A model generated the notes under the pieces. That model did no database searches. It saw only the letters and a list, made by a program, of their open reading frames with translations, and was not told the origin of the DNA. The position numbers and the translations under genes are program-made. Shown piece by piece: positions 40,639 through 50,142 of a stretch of 64,000 nucleotides of DNA; position 1 is the stretch's first letter, and the number at the start of each line of letters is the position of its first letter. Source of the stretch: Ilyomonas sp965247435 (lineage in GTDB: Bacteria > Bacteroidota > Bacteroidia > Chitinophagales > Chitinophagaceae); NCBI GenBank assembly GCA_965247435.1, contig OZ252019.1, positions 1,612,001-1,676,000 on the forward strand. The letters run 5' to 3'.

Positions 40639-43600
40639 TTATAAAAGCGCCCGCACACTAGCCCTGCCAGTGTTTATTGTTCTGGTGCTTCCCGGTTTCC
40701 TGCCTTCATATTCAAAGTTCAGCTCCAGGTTGTTGATAAGGCGTTTGGTAAAATTAATATTCCACAAATAGTTTTTACCAGGCAGCAAACCATCCAGCAT
40801 TATGTAGCTGGTGGTCGTATTGACTTCTCCCGTATAAATGATGTTGTTAAAAGTAAATTTTGCAGAAATACTGGTGTTATTTACTGCATTGTACCGGCTT
40901 TCTAAATTTAGGGAATTGCTTACCGATTTTTCGCCACCATATAATATACTGTTTTTCTTTTGCCGGTACTCATAACCTGCTTGCACTCTAAATTTAGTGC
41001 CCGCAGTATAAGTAAGGCGTGGCTGCGACGCAATATTCCGGATATTGTAATTACGGTTATCGAATGACGGCGTAAGCAAATTATTACTACCGGTTGTTTG
41101 TATTATTTCTACAGTGTAGGCCTTTGCTAAATTAATATGTGCTTTATAAACCCATTGCTGCAGGCGGCGGCTTTCAAAACCATAAGTCAATAACGATTTG
41201 TTGTAGTTGACAAGGTTGGTAATATCTGCCCCCCAGATACTGCTGCTGCGGTTAAAAGAAAGCGTATTGCTAACAATATAATTGAGATTAATAAGCGAAG
41301 TGTCGGCAATATTGCCTTTAAATGGATTAAATACCGGCTGCCCGTCCGCAATTTGCTTTTTGCCGGTTTGTAAAGAAGACTGCAACTGCAAGCGGGTAAT
41401 AAATTTTTTAAAAGATTTATTATGAATAGCGTTGGCTAATGCTTTGGGATTGAGGGCAACGCTGTAATTAAACTGGTTATAACTTGCTTTAATGTATTGA
41501 TTGGTTGGTGTGAAGATGCGGATGTATTTTGCCTGATCCTGAAACAATGCAACTTCAAATTCATTGAGTTGTGGTATGCCATCGCCATTATAATCGTTCC
41601 AGGCATATTGTCCAAGCCCGGCAGGCACCTCTATGTATGAATAATCGCGCTTTTGCTCCTGTCCGGCGCCAATTTCATACAAGGCATTACCTATCAGGAA
41701 GCCATTCCATTCGTTTACACTGTACTCGGCACGGCCAAGCAAACTATTGTCGGGCGTTTGCGAAGTGAGTTTTACGTTATTAATGTATAAACGGCGATAG
41801 GTAACATTCAAACGAAGTTGGTGATTCGCATTGCGGAGCAATTCGGTTTGAAAATTATAATTATTACTCCGGTCGCTTTGTGTTAATGATTTGCCGTAAG
41901 GTAACTGGTTGCTTCTTGTAAAATAAGTAAATGCCCATTTGTTACTTTTGTCCTGGTTACTTTTTATATAAGCAGTAATCGTTTCAAAGGCAAAACTTAC
42001 CGGGGTGATAGTATCTGCCGCTACATTTTTTATTTCGTTGTGTTCTACCGCATACGATCCGCCAAAAATATAGTTATGAAAGCCATAAAAAGTTTTGTTT
42101 ACTTCAACAGAAGGCCGGAGGTAAAAGCCTTTGTCCTGTGGCATTGTAATGTTGGTAATGTTGAATACATCGTGCAATTGCCAGCCTTTAATATCCTGGT
42201 TATGATTGATGATATTACGATATCCTTTGTAACCATCGCTTCGTAAGTAACTGCTGAACTGGTATTGAATGCTATTGTTCTTGTCATCCGTCAATTGCAC
42301 AATTACGTAGGGTAACTGCTCTGTTGCCGGCGCTGTAAGTAAGTTCAATCCCCAGTCACGCGAAAATTCCACAGGCCTCAACCTTTCTACCGGCTGAAAG
42401 TTTTTGTTAACCCATTCATATCCGGCGCTGCCCGTTAGTGCATAATTTTTTCCGTTGCCGGCCTTCCAGTTCCTATTCTTCGCAAAAGAGATCCTGCCTG
42501 CATACCCGTTATCGTTATTTTTTTGCTTGAGGGAATAAGTATTCACATCGTATTTACTGGAAGCCAGCTCTGCCCTTATAACGGTGTTCTTATCAATCGC
42601 ATACTCCCCACCAATACTTGCTACCTGCTGTTTTTTGGGAGTTACTAAAAAAGCTGCTGCTTCGTAATAACCTTGCGGCACGCCATTAAGCGGTGCCACC
42701 CATTGATAAACTTTTCCATTGGCGGCATTATAGGCTGGAATATAATTGCCCTTATTCAAGCCAGTCTCTACAAAAGTCAAATTATAGGTTGCCTTATCAG
42801 GGTCTGTAGAGTAAATATATACCGAGTCATGTACGCCATTATACAGCGTATCTATTTTTTTATACAGTATTTGCGAAGCATTAAAACTGTCTCTTCCGGC
42901 CACCGGGTAATAAGCATTTTGGATGCTATCGCCAATATTGGCAAGAAATTGTTTTTGCGGGTTGTCCAGTGTTTGGTTAATGGGAGAATTTTTTGCATCC
43001 GCATTAGAATAGGCCGATACATTCAGCTTAAACCCGTTGCCGAAATTGGTAATATTGCTGGCATACAACATCGAATTTAAAAAGTTACGGTCAGCATATT
43101 CAAACTCAACCTGCACGCGCCGGTCTTTGGTGATCATTTGTCGCGGCGTAAACGTAATCTCGGCAGTGTTATAATTAATCACATAATCCTGGTCTTCACC
43201 GCGTTGTACCTGCACGCCATCAATAAATACCTTTTCGGTGCCCGCCAATACTACAAAATACAGTTCATTATTATTACCCTGTAGCCGGTAGGGCCCTTGG
43301 TTACCTTCCTGAACTGTTAGGATATTGCGTGCAAACTTGCCCTTAGCAATGGCGCCGCTGAGTAACGTAGTATTGGTGATACGCTTATTAATATGGAAGT
43401 CCTGCCTGTAGGAAATGCCTTGCAGGCGCTTGTAAAATTTAAGAAAATAGGATTCGTTTTGCCGCAGATCTATATCTCCTAAGTTTATTTCCCATTGCCG
43501 TTTTTTAAACTGCAGCAGTATTTTATCAAATTCATTCAGTTGCTGTGTGGTGCCATCCGGTTGTATGGGAATATTATTATCTGTGATGGCAGCGGCTATT

Positions 43601-44100
43601 TGTATACTGTCTCCGATAAGGCCGCTTATCTGCAGGTTTAACTGTGAATTAAATACAGCATCCTGCGTATTGCCAACACTGATGCTACGGCCAAAACTGC
43701 CATTGTAATTTACATTGCCAAAATTGAAAAGTTTGCTGTCGTTTGGTTTGTTAAACGCATGGTCCGATCGTTCTGCAATAAAATTGTTTTTGATGGAGTC
43801 AAATGCAAAACGCCGGGCAATGCTGTTAAGCCGCGAAGGAAAAACGCGGTATAAAATTTCTACACTGTCCCTGCCGGTTTCTCTTTGCCAGAGTAAAGTG
43901 GCATTTACAATATCAAGAGCGTAATAAGAGGTATCGAAGCCTGCAACGATAACTGTATGTGGTACAATGCTCAGCGAATCCAGCGATACTATCCCGGATG
44001 CAGCAATTTTCTTTTTGCGCAGGTTGCTTAGCTGTGCTGCTGCAGGCAAGGAGGCAGCCACAAGCAGTATAAGCAATAGTATGTATGTTCCTCGCAGCAT
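40639..44100 (-). CDS. Very large outer-membrane beta-barrel-like protein
   Basis: 1153 residues with a signal peptide (MLRGTYILLLILLVAASLPAAAQ). N-terminal beta-rich domain with FNFGNVNYNGSFGRSISVGN and YVINYNTAEITFTPRQMITKDRRVQVEFEYADRNF, stretches reminiscent of the gliding/T9SS protein SprA, although the protein is half that length. The rest alternates aromatic and polar residues in barrel-type strands, with YAWNDYNGDGIPQLNEFE as a calcium-loop-like insert. The last ~150 residues end in further strands. Probably an outer-membrane barrel; function unknown. Confidence 0.75.
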   Translation of the reverse strand: MLRGTYILLLILLVAASLPAAAQLSNLRKKKIAASGIVSLDSLSIVPHTVIVAGFDTSYYALDIVNATLLWQRETGRDSVEILYRVFPSRLNSIARRFAFDSIKNNFIAERSDHAFNKPNDSKLFNFGNVNYNGSFGRSISVGNTQDAVFNSQLNLQISGLIGDSIQIAAAITDNNIPIQPDGTTQQLNEFDKILLQFKKRQWEINLGDIDLRQNESYFLKFYKRLQGISYRQDFHINKRITNTTLLSGAIAKGKFARNILTVQEGNQGPYRLQGNNNELYFVVLAGTEKVFIDGVQVQRGEDQDYVINYNTAEITFTPRQMITKDRRVQVEFEYADRNFLNSMLYASNITNFGNGFKLNVSAYSNADAKNSPINQTLDNPQKQFLANIGDSIQNAYYPVAGRDSFNASQILYKKIDTLYNGVHDSVYIYSTDPDKATYNLTFVETGLNKGNYIPAYNAANGKVYQWVAPLNGVPQGYYEAAAFLVTPKKQQVASIGGEYAIDKNTVIRAELASSKYDVNTYSLKQKNNDNGYAGRISFAKNRNWKAGNGKNYALTGSAGYEWVNKNFQPVERLRPVEFSRDWGLNLLTAPATEQLPYVIVQLTDDKNNSIQYQFSSYLRSDGYKGYRNIINHNQDIKGWQLHDVFNITNITMPQDKGFYLRPSVEVNKTFYGFHNYIFGGSYAVEHNEIKNVAADTITPVSFAFETITAYIKSNQDKSNKWAFTYFTRSNQLPYGKSLTQSDRSNNYNFQTELLRNANHQLRLNVTYRRLYINNVKLTSQTPDNSLLGRAEYSVNEWNGFLIGNALYEIGAGQEQKRDYSYIEVPAGLGQYAWNDYNGDGIPQLNEFEVALFQDQAKYIRIFTPTNQYIKASYNQFNYSVALNPKALANAIHNKSFKKFITRLQLQSSLQTGKKQIADGQPVFNPFKGNIADTSLINLNYIVSNTLSFNRSSSIWGADITNLVNYNKSLLTYGFESRRLQQWVYKAHINLAKAYTVEIIQTTGSNNLLTPSFDNRNYNIRNIASQPRLTYTAGTKFRVQAGYEYRQKKNSILYGGEKSVSNSLNLESRYNAVNNTSISAKFTFNNIIYTGEVNTTTSYIMLDGLLPGKNYLWNINFTKRLINNLELNFEYEGRKPGSTRTINTGRASVRALL

Positions 44101-44333
44101 CCTGGTGTATCAGCAATCCGTTTGCCCCTATAACGACGAAGATAAACCGTAATTGTATGTAACAGGCAGTGCAGCTCGGTCTTCATCTGTCAGGTATTTT
44201 CGTTGTAGATATCAAAACTTAAGGCAAGTGGTGAATTTGCAATTGCGAGTGCCAGCAATTTTTCCGGCATTGCTGCAAGATTAAGCCTCTGTTTGGGCAC
44301 AACCTTAGTTAACAGATAATTATTATTAGGTTG

Positions 44334-44365
44334 TTGGCTTTATTCCGATATAAGCCGTATGTTTG
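44334..44365 (+). promoter_or_regulatory. Bacteroidota-type promoter for the RRM gene
   Basis: TTG at 44334-44336 and TATGTTTG at 44358-44365, 21 bp apart, match the -33 TTG and -7 TAnnTTTG consensus. The start codon is at 44496, so the transcript would have a leader of about 120 nt, which could matter for regulation. Confidence 0.5.
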
Positions 44366-44495
44366 CACTGTCAATTTGAGTTCTTCAGTCATCGTAAGTT
44401 TATTATTTTCCTGCTACGCATTTTCTGCTAAAAGTGAATAAATGTTTACATCTGTTGTTGCTCAATAATTATTTATTTATCAATTTATTTTTAGA

Positions 44496-44846
44496 ATGAA
44501 CATTTATGTTTCAAACTTAAGCTTCAACGTAGAAGATGATGACTTAAGAGGTTTTTTTGAAGAGTATGGCGAAGTAACGTCTGCTAAAGTAGTAATGGAC
44601 AAGATGACTCAGCGCAGCCGTGGTTTCGGTTTCGTTGAAATGACTGACGAAGCTGCTGGCCAGAAAGCCATCACTGAGTTAGACGGTGCATCTGTACAGG
44701 GTCGTAACATTCGTGTTACGGTTGCTAAACCTAAAGAAGAAAGAAGCAACACCGGCGGCGGTGGCTACGGCGGCAACAAGCGCCCTTCTTACGGTGGTGG
44801 CGGCGGCGGTAACAGCAACGGCGGCGGCGGCGGAAGCAGATGGTAA
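44496..44846 (+). CDS. Glycine-rich RRM RNA-binding protein
   Basis: 116 residues. One RRM domain (2-78) with RNP2 IYVSNLSF and RNP1 RSRGFGFVEM, and VMDKMTQ between them. The C-terminal ~35 residues are a flexible Gly-rich tail (GGGGYGGNKRPSYGGGGGG). Proteins of this shape are common in Bacteroidota and cyanobacteria and act as RNA chaperones or cold-stress proteins; some bind A/U-rich mRNA. Single-gene unit with its own promoter and terminator, and markedly better codon and GC content than the flanking gaps, suggesting high expression. Confidence 0.92.
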   Translation: MNIYVSNLSFNVEDDDLRGFFEEYGEVTSAKVVMDKMTQRSRGFGFVEMTDEAAGQKAITELDGASVQGRNIRVTVAKPKEERSNTGGGGYGGNKRPSYGGGGGGNSNGGGGGSRW

Positions 44847-44874
44847 TTTAACTATCAATCTACCTTACAGTATT

Positions 44875-44904
44875 AAAGAGTTCAGTGATGAGCTCTTTTT
44901 TTTT
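44875..44904 (+). terminator. Intrinsic terminator of the RRM gene
   Basis: Stem 44875-44884 (AAAGAGTTCA) with 44889-44898 (TGAGCTCTTT), GTGA loop, followed by a T run to 44904. Confidence 0.85.
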
Positions 44905-45039
44905 GCCATTAATACAACAAAACTTATTATTACTTACTGTAATACACTTTTACAGTTTTACTGCTTTTTTTGAGGCCAATTCTTTTATTTTCTTTCACGT
45001 ATGCTTTGCTATCTTGCCTGCAACATCAAATACAATCCT

Positions 45040-46170
45040 ATGCGTTATTTTCTGACAATTGTTTTATTAACCATTATTATGAACGTATCTGCTCAAAACC
45101 CCATTTTTTATTTATTGATCGGCACTTATACCAATTCACCCAGCAAAAGTGAAGGGATTTATGTTTATAAGTTTAATCCGAACAAGGGCGAAGCTTCTTT
45201 TATAAGCAAGGCTGCGGGCGTGGCAAATCCTTCCTACCTGGCTATCTCCAAAAATCAGAAATTTGTTTACTCGGTAAATGAAACGCACAGCGATAACGGC
45301 GGCGATATCAGCGCTTTTAGTTTTGATAAGCAAAAAGGAGAACTGCATTTCATTAATAAACAATCGAGCGGCGGCGATGACCCGGCTTATGTATCGGTTG
45401 ATTCGGGTGGCCGATGGGTGGTAGCGGCCAATTACAGCGGCGGAAACATTGGTGTGTTGCCTATAAATGCAGACGGCTCTTTACTGCCGGCTGCACAGGT
45501 ATTGCCGCACGAAGGCTATGGCGTAAATGTAGATAGGCAGGGACAGCCGCACCCGCATAGTGTGGTATTTTCTCCGGATGAAAAGTTTATATTTTCGCCG
45601 GATCTTGGTAATGACCGGGTATATATCTACAGTTTCGATCCGAACAATAAGCAGTCGCCACTCACCAGCACAGATCCTGCTTACGGCGAAGTGCCCGATG
45701 GTTCAGGCCCGCGGCACCTCACGTTCCATCCCAACGGCAAATATGCCTATTTGATTAATGAATTGTCCGGAAATATAATGGTATATCAATACGATGGCGG
45801 CAAGCTGACCGAAATACAAACTATAGAATCTACTAATGAAGGCGATAAAAACGACCGTGGCAGCGCAGATATTCATCTTACGCCCGATGGTAAATTTTTA
45901 TACGCTTCCAACCGTGGAAAAGCTAACGATATCGCTATTTATAAAACGAGCCCGGATGGTAAGCTGATAGCAGTTGGCCATCAGAAAGTAGGTATGCATC
46001 CGCGCAATTTTATGATAGACCCGACCGGCCGTTTTTTGCTCGTGGCCTGCAGGGATAGCAATGTAGTGCAGGCGTATGTAATTAATAAAAACTTTGGCCT
46101 GCTGCAGGACGCCGGTTTTAAAATTGATATTGACCAGCCGGTATGTTTAAAAATGATGCCGGTTAAATGA
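45040..46170 (+). CDS. Secreted lactonase (6-phosphogluconolactonase-type propeller)
   Basis: 376 residues from ATG 45040, where the signal peptide MRYFLTIVLLTIIMNVSAQ begins (frame open from 45001). The mature protein is a seven-bladed propeller of the YbhE/Pgl family: LIGTYTNSPSKSEGIYVYKF, GVNVDRQGQPHPHSVVFSPDEKF, PDGSGPRHLTFHPNGKYAYLINEL, MHPRNFMIDPTGRFLLVAC. Cytosolic homologues hydrolyse 6-phosphogluconolactone; export here makes another sugar lactone more likely. The substrate is inferred only. Confidence 0.88.
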   Translation: MRYFLTIVLLTIIMNVSAQNPIFYLLIGTYTNSPSKSEGIYVYKFNPNKGEASFISKAAGVANPSYLAISKNQKFVYSVNETHSDNGGDISAFSFDKQKGELHFINKQSSGGDDPAYVSVDSGGRWVVAANYSGGNIGVLPINADGSLLPAAQVLPHEGYGVNVDRQGQPHPHSVVFSPDEKFIFSPDLGNDRVYIYSFDPNNKQSPLTSTDPAYGEVPDGSGPRHLTFHPNGKYAYLINELSGNIMVYQYDGGKLTEIQTIESTNEGDKNDRGSADIHLTPDGKFLYASNRGKANDIAIYKTSPDGKLIAVGHQKVGMHPRNFMIDPTGRFLLVACRDSNVVQAYVINKNFGLLQDAGFKIDIDQPVCLKMMPVK

Positions 46171-46230
46171 TGTGCAAGCAGAAGCGTAGCCTTTTGTTTG
46201 GTTTTTTATAGTACTTCCCTTGTACTAAAG

Positions 46231-46263
46231 AAAAAAGGTGCTTTATACAAGCACCTTTTTTTA
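46231..46263. terminator. Terminator between converging genes
   Basis: Stem 46231-46243 (AAAAAAGGTGCTT) with 46249-46261, 5-nt loop, T-rich on + and, because of the A run, also T-rich on -. It serves the lactonase gene and probably the ferritin-like pair. A second small hairpin (TAGTAC...GTACTA) lies at 46209-46227. Confidence 0.82.
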
Positions 46264-46306
46264 TATAAGCCGGTAACACTCCAGGGAAAAAAGAATGTAA
46301 TAGGTA

Positions 46307-47149
46307 TTAGTCAACGATAAACGGATCTACAATCATCAGCACTTCGTCCATAGTAAGTGGCTCGTCAAATGCTTCTGTAGCATCGTCCATGCTTATATCA
46401 AATCCATTAATATAAGGTATCGTAACACCTAATTGTACAGTAACATCTTCCCCAGCATACGTGGCCTGTACCGAAGATCCTATACCGCTGGTAGAATTGC
46501 CGGTAATCCATGGGCGTATAGATTCATCGTTCATCATCATTGCGCTGCGTGCGCCTCTTATATAAGCGGCATGTCTTGCTTCTACCGAATGTATCTGCAG
46601 CGCTGCAGTAAGCACTGCATTGCTCGACATCAGGTTAGCTGCCTGGCCTTTGTAAGCACGTACGCCGGTATCTTCAAACGCCTGCGAAACGGCAAGAAAA
46701 GTAGCAAAATCGGAAAACACAGTAGGGAACGTACCACCTGCGGTAAAGTCAAATTCCGGTTTGGTAACTGGTGTTCCGCCCAATGCGATAATAGTTGAAG
46801 AGAGGAATGCCACATGCTCATTCTCGTGGTCTCTGATGATCTTGAAACCGGCATTTAACCTTGCATCCATAATAAGGCCGCGTGTAGATGTTCCTATATT
46901 ATAAAATGAAGACTCCAGGTACTCGAGCGTGAGGGCAAAATTAAGTACGCCTACAATATCAGTGGTTGTGCTGCCCTTACCGGCGTATGCTTTTTTAAAC
47001 ATGCCACCTAAGGCAAGCGGTAAAGCGGTAAGCGCTATTCTGCCGCCTATCTTGGTAAATTGTTGCATGGCGCTACGGCGTGAATCCATACGGTCATAAA
47101 CCTCCGGATCAATTTTTTCTATTTCTGTTATCAGGTTATTAATGTTCAT
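46307..47149 (-). CDS. Ferritin-like domain protein, second of a pair
   Basis: 280 residues. The N-terminus has a twin-Arg region before a hydrophobic stretch (DSRRSAMQQFTKIGGRIALTALPLALGG ending AYAG), suggesting Tat export. The four-helix ferritin-like domain shows carboxylate and His ligands in LEYLESSFYNIG, IRDHENEHVAFL, FEDTGVRAYKGQA and SVEARHAAYIRG. Members of this Bacteroidota group are uncharacterised; a di-iron site in the periplasm is likely. Starts 29 bp after the other ferritin-like gene and is co-transcribed with it. Confidence 0.83.
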   Translation of the reverse strand: MNINNLITEIEKIDPEVYDRMDSRRSAMQQFTKIGGRIALTALPLALGGMFKKAYAGKGSTTTDIVGVLNFALTLEYLESSFYNIGTSTRGLIMDARLNAGFKIIRDHENEHVAFLSSTIIALGGTPVTKPEFDFTAGGTFPTVFSDFATFLAVSQAFEDTGVRAYKGQAANLMSSNAVLTAALQIHSVEARHAAYIRGARSAMMMNDESIRPWITGNSTSGIGSSVQATYAGEDVTVQLGVTIPYINGFDISMDDATEAFDEPLTMDEVLMIVDPFIVD

Positions 47150-47177
47150 GATTGTTTTGTTTTAAGCGGTGATTGAT

Positions 47178-47918
47178 TTAACCAGGTAAATTTGAGAAAT
47201 CCATTTTCGTTTTAATAAATGGCAATACGGTTCTTACAACTTTCAGTGGTGAAGCTGCTAAGTCAAGTCCGTTGGCATCTATTACTTCACTGTTTGCAAA
47301 TGAATTTACTTCAAGCAGACTTCTCAGGAAGGAGGCATGTCTCGCTTCTACTGAAACAATCTTACCGGCAACCAGCAGATAGTCAGGATTTACAAGCAAG
47401 TGACCAGCTCCGTTGTATGCACTTACGCCGGTATCTTCAAACGTCTTTGCGTAGGTAAGCACACTTTGCCTGCTGGAAAAATCAACCACGCTGAAATCAA
47501 ATTCAATTTCAGGAATAGCCTTATTGCCTAAAGCGGTTTTAAAGAATTCACGATGTGCAATTTCGTGATCTCTTATCTGCTCTAATCTCGCTTTGGTGTA
47601 AGGGCTGATACCGCCGAAAAAATTATCGGTAACCAGCATGTAAAAGTTGGATTCCAACTGCTCCAGCAGGTAAGCATAGTTAAGAATGGCAATATCGCCA
47701 TAGCCCATACCAATAGCGCCGCCAACCGTAAGGTTGCTATCAGCACTTAGCGAAGCGGTTTGATTGGTCATAGCTGCTTCTTTGGTACAGGAAGCAGCAA
47801 AAGCAGTGATAGCTGCGGCCCCGGTGAGTTTGGTTAAAAAATTTCTCCTGCTTGCCATGTTGGAGACAGGCATAGTTTGTTCGCCTGCCGGTTCGGGAAT
47901 TGTGTTTTTTTGTTGCAT
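47178..47918 (-). CDS. Ferritin-like domain protein with Tat lipoprotein signal
   Basis: 246 residues from ATG 47918; the frame is open to 48014 but reads poorly there. Tat signal SRRNFLTKLTGAAAITAFAASC, which combines the twin arginines with a lipobox Cys, suggests folded export and lipid anchoring. Ferritin-like ligands appear in LEQLESNFYMLV, IRDHEIAHREFF, FEDTGVSAYNGAG and SVEARHASFL, parallel to those of the next gene. Tandem paralogues with different anchors suggest a heteromeric periplasmic di-iron protein. Function unknown. Confidence 0.83.
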   Translation of the reverse strand: MQQKNTIPEPAGEQTMPVSNMASRRNFLTKLTGAAAITAFAASCTKEAAMTNQTASLSADSNLTVGGAIGMGYGDIAILNYAYLLEQLESNFYMLVTDNFFGGISPYTKARLEQIRDHEIAHREFFKTALGNKAIPEIEFDFSVVDFSSRQSVLTYAKTFEDTGVSAYNGAGHLLVNPDYLLVAGKIVSVEARHASFLRSLLEVNSFANSEVIDANGLDLAASPLKVVRTVLPFIKTKMDFSNLPG

Positions 47919-48783
47919 ACGTAGAGTTTTCTTTAAATAAATAAATAATAAGACATAAAGCTTCGTACCAGTATTATCGCAATACTCAATTTTTATTGTT
48001 AGGAAATAAAGCATTTTGGGATATGCTTTGTTTATGTTACTGGCGTTTTTACTATTGCTTACGTACTCTGTTTAGCTTTAAACCGCAGATACAAAGAAGG
48101 GTTTTGCTATAATGATTTGAGCATACTTACAAACAAATATTTTGTAGGTAATGTGTTGTAGAATAATGAGCAATAATTATTTGTCTGGACTTGCAGAATC
48201 AGAGAGGTATTTTAAACATTGCTGGAGTGAGGGAACAACAACAATGAAAATGGGGCAATCAGACTTCTTAATTCTGCATAAAGTGTTCGTTAAAGAAAGT
48301 ATAACAAACACCATTCCTGAATTACGATAAATTATGAAATGCAGATTGATTAATAGAAAATATTTATTTAAACGATGTTTTAAGGGTAATTAAGCCTAAA
48401 ATCAATAGTTTATATTTTATAAAAGACTTAATTACGAAATTTAGTCCTTGTAAAAGTGGAAGGAAGCTTAAATACTGTGGCGTTATTTCAACAAGCGCAT
48501 CTTTTTGAATATAATAGCTTGTAAACAAAGTGCAGATTTATATAAATGAACATAAAAATTCTGCAACGGAAGTAGCTGTTTATAATTGATTTAAATAAAG
48601 TAAGCACTGTTCCTTATAATCAGATAACCAATCACGATCACCAAATTTTTTTATTTAGCGCATAATACAACACTAATATAAAATGTAATGCGGTTACCTG
48701 CCTAATTAAACAAGATTATACCTGTAATAATGAAGCACATAACCGCATAAGTTTTTGTACACCTGAATAAACCGTAACTGGAT
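47919..48783. other. 865-bp gene-poor AT-rich region
   Basis: Upstream of the ferritin-like operon. I find no open frame with coding character, no clear hairpin and no repeat matching others in the window. It should contain the operon promoter. Confidence 0.4.
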
Positions 48784-49056
48784 TTAGTTATCCTCCCACT
48801 TGCGGGAATTTGCATATAAAATTCTATACCCGGATAAATTTGTTTTGCGGCTATCCAGGTAAACATTTGGTTTGTCTTTCTCTAAAACGATGTACCCATT
48901 GAAAGTTACTGCCTGTGCACCCTGGTTGCTGATATTATTTGTATTACCAGTGGATTTTACGGCTGCAATCTGTACCTGTACTGTATCTTTTGCTGTCTGC
49001 GCTTTGCTTGCAAACAAGCAAAAAATGGCTAAAGAAAGGAGCGTTATTTTCTTCAT
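48784..49056 (-). CDS. Small secreted protein
   Basis: 90 residues from ATG 49056 with a clear signal peptide MKKITLLSLAIFCLFASKAQ. The mature ~70 residues are polar and probably beta-rich (VQVQIAAVKS, AVTFNGYIVLEKDKPNVYLD, GYRILYANSRKWED). No recognised family. Isolated gene with AT-rich flanks. Confidence 0.7.
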   Translation of the reverse strand: MKKITLLSLAIFCLFASKAQTAKDTVQVQIAAVKSTGNTNNISNQGAQAVTFNGYIVLEKDKPNVYLDSRKTNLSGYRILYANSRKWEDN

Positions 49057-49401
49057 GATATTGGATTTAAGATGTGAAAATAACACAACCAGGCTATTAA
49101 AAATTTGTGCAAAGATTTTTTAAATGTATTATAATGTCATTATTATAAATATTTAATTATTTATATACAAAATGCTATATACTTTAATGTAATTGTAATC
49201 TTAACTATCATTAAACAGGTGTTTTAGTAAACAGGTATTTGTTTTTCTGTAACTTCTGTAATAGCCGGTTCCTTAAAGTACCAGGATATTTACATTAGCG
49301 CTGCCTGCCTTGCATTAAAATTTGACGGATACAACTTTCAACTGTAAATTATCACATGATTTCATTAATGGTACCTTAGTGTTGTAAGCAGTCAGTTCAT
49401 C

Positions 49402-49430
49402 AAAAAAGGCTGCAGTTTCGGGCAGCCTTT
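49402..49430 (-). terminator. Intrinsic terminator on the - strand
   Basis: Stem 49405-49413 with 49422-49430 (AAAGGCTGC pairing GCAGCCTTT), 8-nt loop. Read on -, the hairpin is followed by six T. It lies ~115 bp after the lipoprotein gene 49543-50001 and probably ends its transcript. The rest of the 49057-49542 gap shows nothing else. Confidence 0.75.
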
Positions 49431-49542
49431 TGTATCATTATCTTATATCATTTCAAGTGTGCATTCCTGCATCTCTTTTACAATATTTTACCCTTAAACG
49501 ATAAACGAAATAATAGCTAACTATACTATGAGCAATACATTG

Positions 49543-50001
49543 TTAATACCTGTCGAAGATGTATTTTTCAATACCCTTACCATTATAATAAGTAGCGATA
49601 AACTCGTTACTGCCGTTAAATGTTATGTCATCAAAGTATAAATCTAACGAACCGCCGGTACTATTGCTTACCTGCACCTGGAAAGCATCATGCACATCGG
49701 TGTAATAATTTCCATACTCATCATAGTAACCACCCGATTGGGTATAACGATACCAGTTGCCCTGCAGCAGGCTATAGCTATCATCATATTGTGCTCCGCC
49801 ATTGGCATAAAAGGTAAACACTCCACTAATACCTGCATTAAAAGAAGACCAGCCGTTTCCATAATTTTCAGCAGCTCCATTTAAAACCCAGGAGCCGGTT
49901 AATGGGTCAGCCACTGGCTGTGGTACTTCGATGGTTTTAACGCACGATGCAAAACAAACCGCAAAAAGTGCAATAACTAAAAGGTGTAGCAGTGTTTTCA
50001 T
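49543..50001 (-). CDS. Small lipoprotein, lipocalin-like length
   Basis: 152 residues. Lipoprotein signal MKTLLHLLVIALFAVCFASC, lipobox F-A-S-C. The mature part begins DPLTGSWVLNGAAENYG and continues with aromatic-rich strands (FTFYANGGAQYDDSYSLLQGNWYRY, DLYFDDITFNGSNEFIATYY). The opening TGSWVL resembles lipocalin-like Bacteroidota lipoproteins with a start such as L-x-G-x-W. Ligand and role unknown. Confidence 0.72.
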   Translation of the reverse strand: MKTLLHLLVIALFAVCFASCVKTIEVPQPVADPLTGSWVLNGAAENYGNGWSSFNAGISGVFTFYANGGAQYDDSYSLLQGNWYRYTQSGGYYDEYGNYYTDVHDAFQVQVSNSTGGSLDLYFDDITFNGSNEFIATYYNGKGIEKYIFDRY

Positions 50002-50115
50002 AACTCTTTATTTTATAAGTGAATGTTTATAAACCTGAGATAGGTAAAGGGAAGCGGAGTTTCATTTTTTTTAGTTAAAAAAAATAAAATGATTAAGCAG
50101 GGAAGCAGCAAGCAT

Positions 50116-50142
50116 AAAAAAAGCCGTTGTAGAAACAACGGC
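50116..50142 (-). terminator. Hairpin with T run on the - strand
   Basis: Stem 50123-50130 (GCCGTTGT) with 50135-50142 (ACAACGGC), AGAA loop; read on -, seven T follow. The nearest upstream - strand gene is the GNAT gene ending at 50641, about 500 bp away, so the transcript it serves is unclear. Confidence 0.6.
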
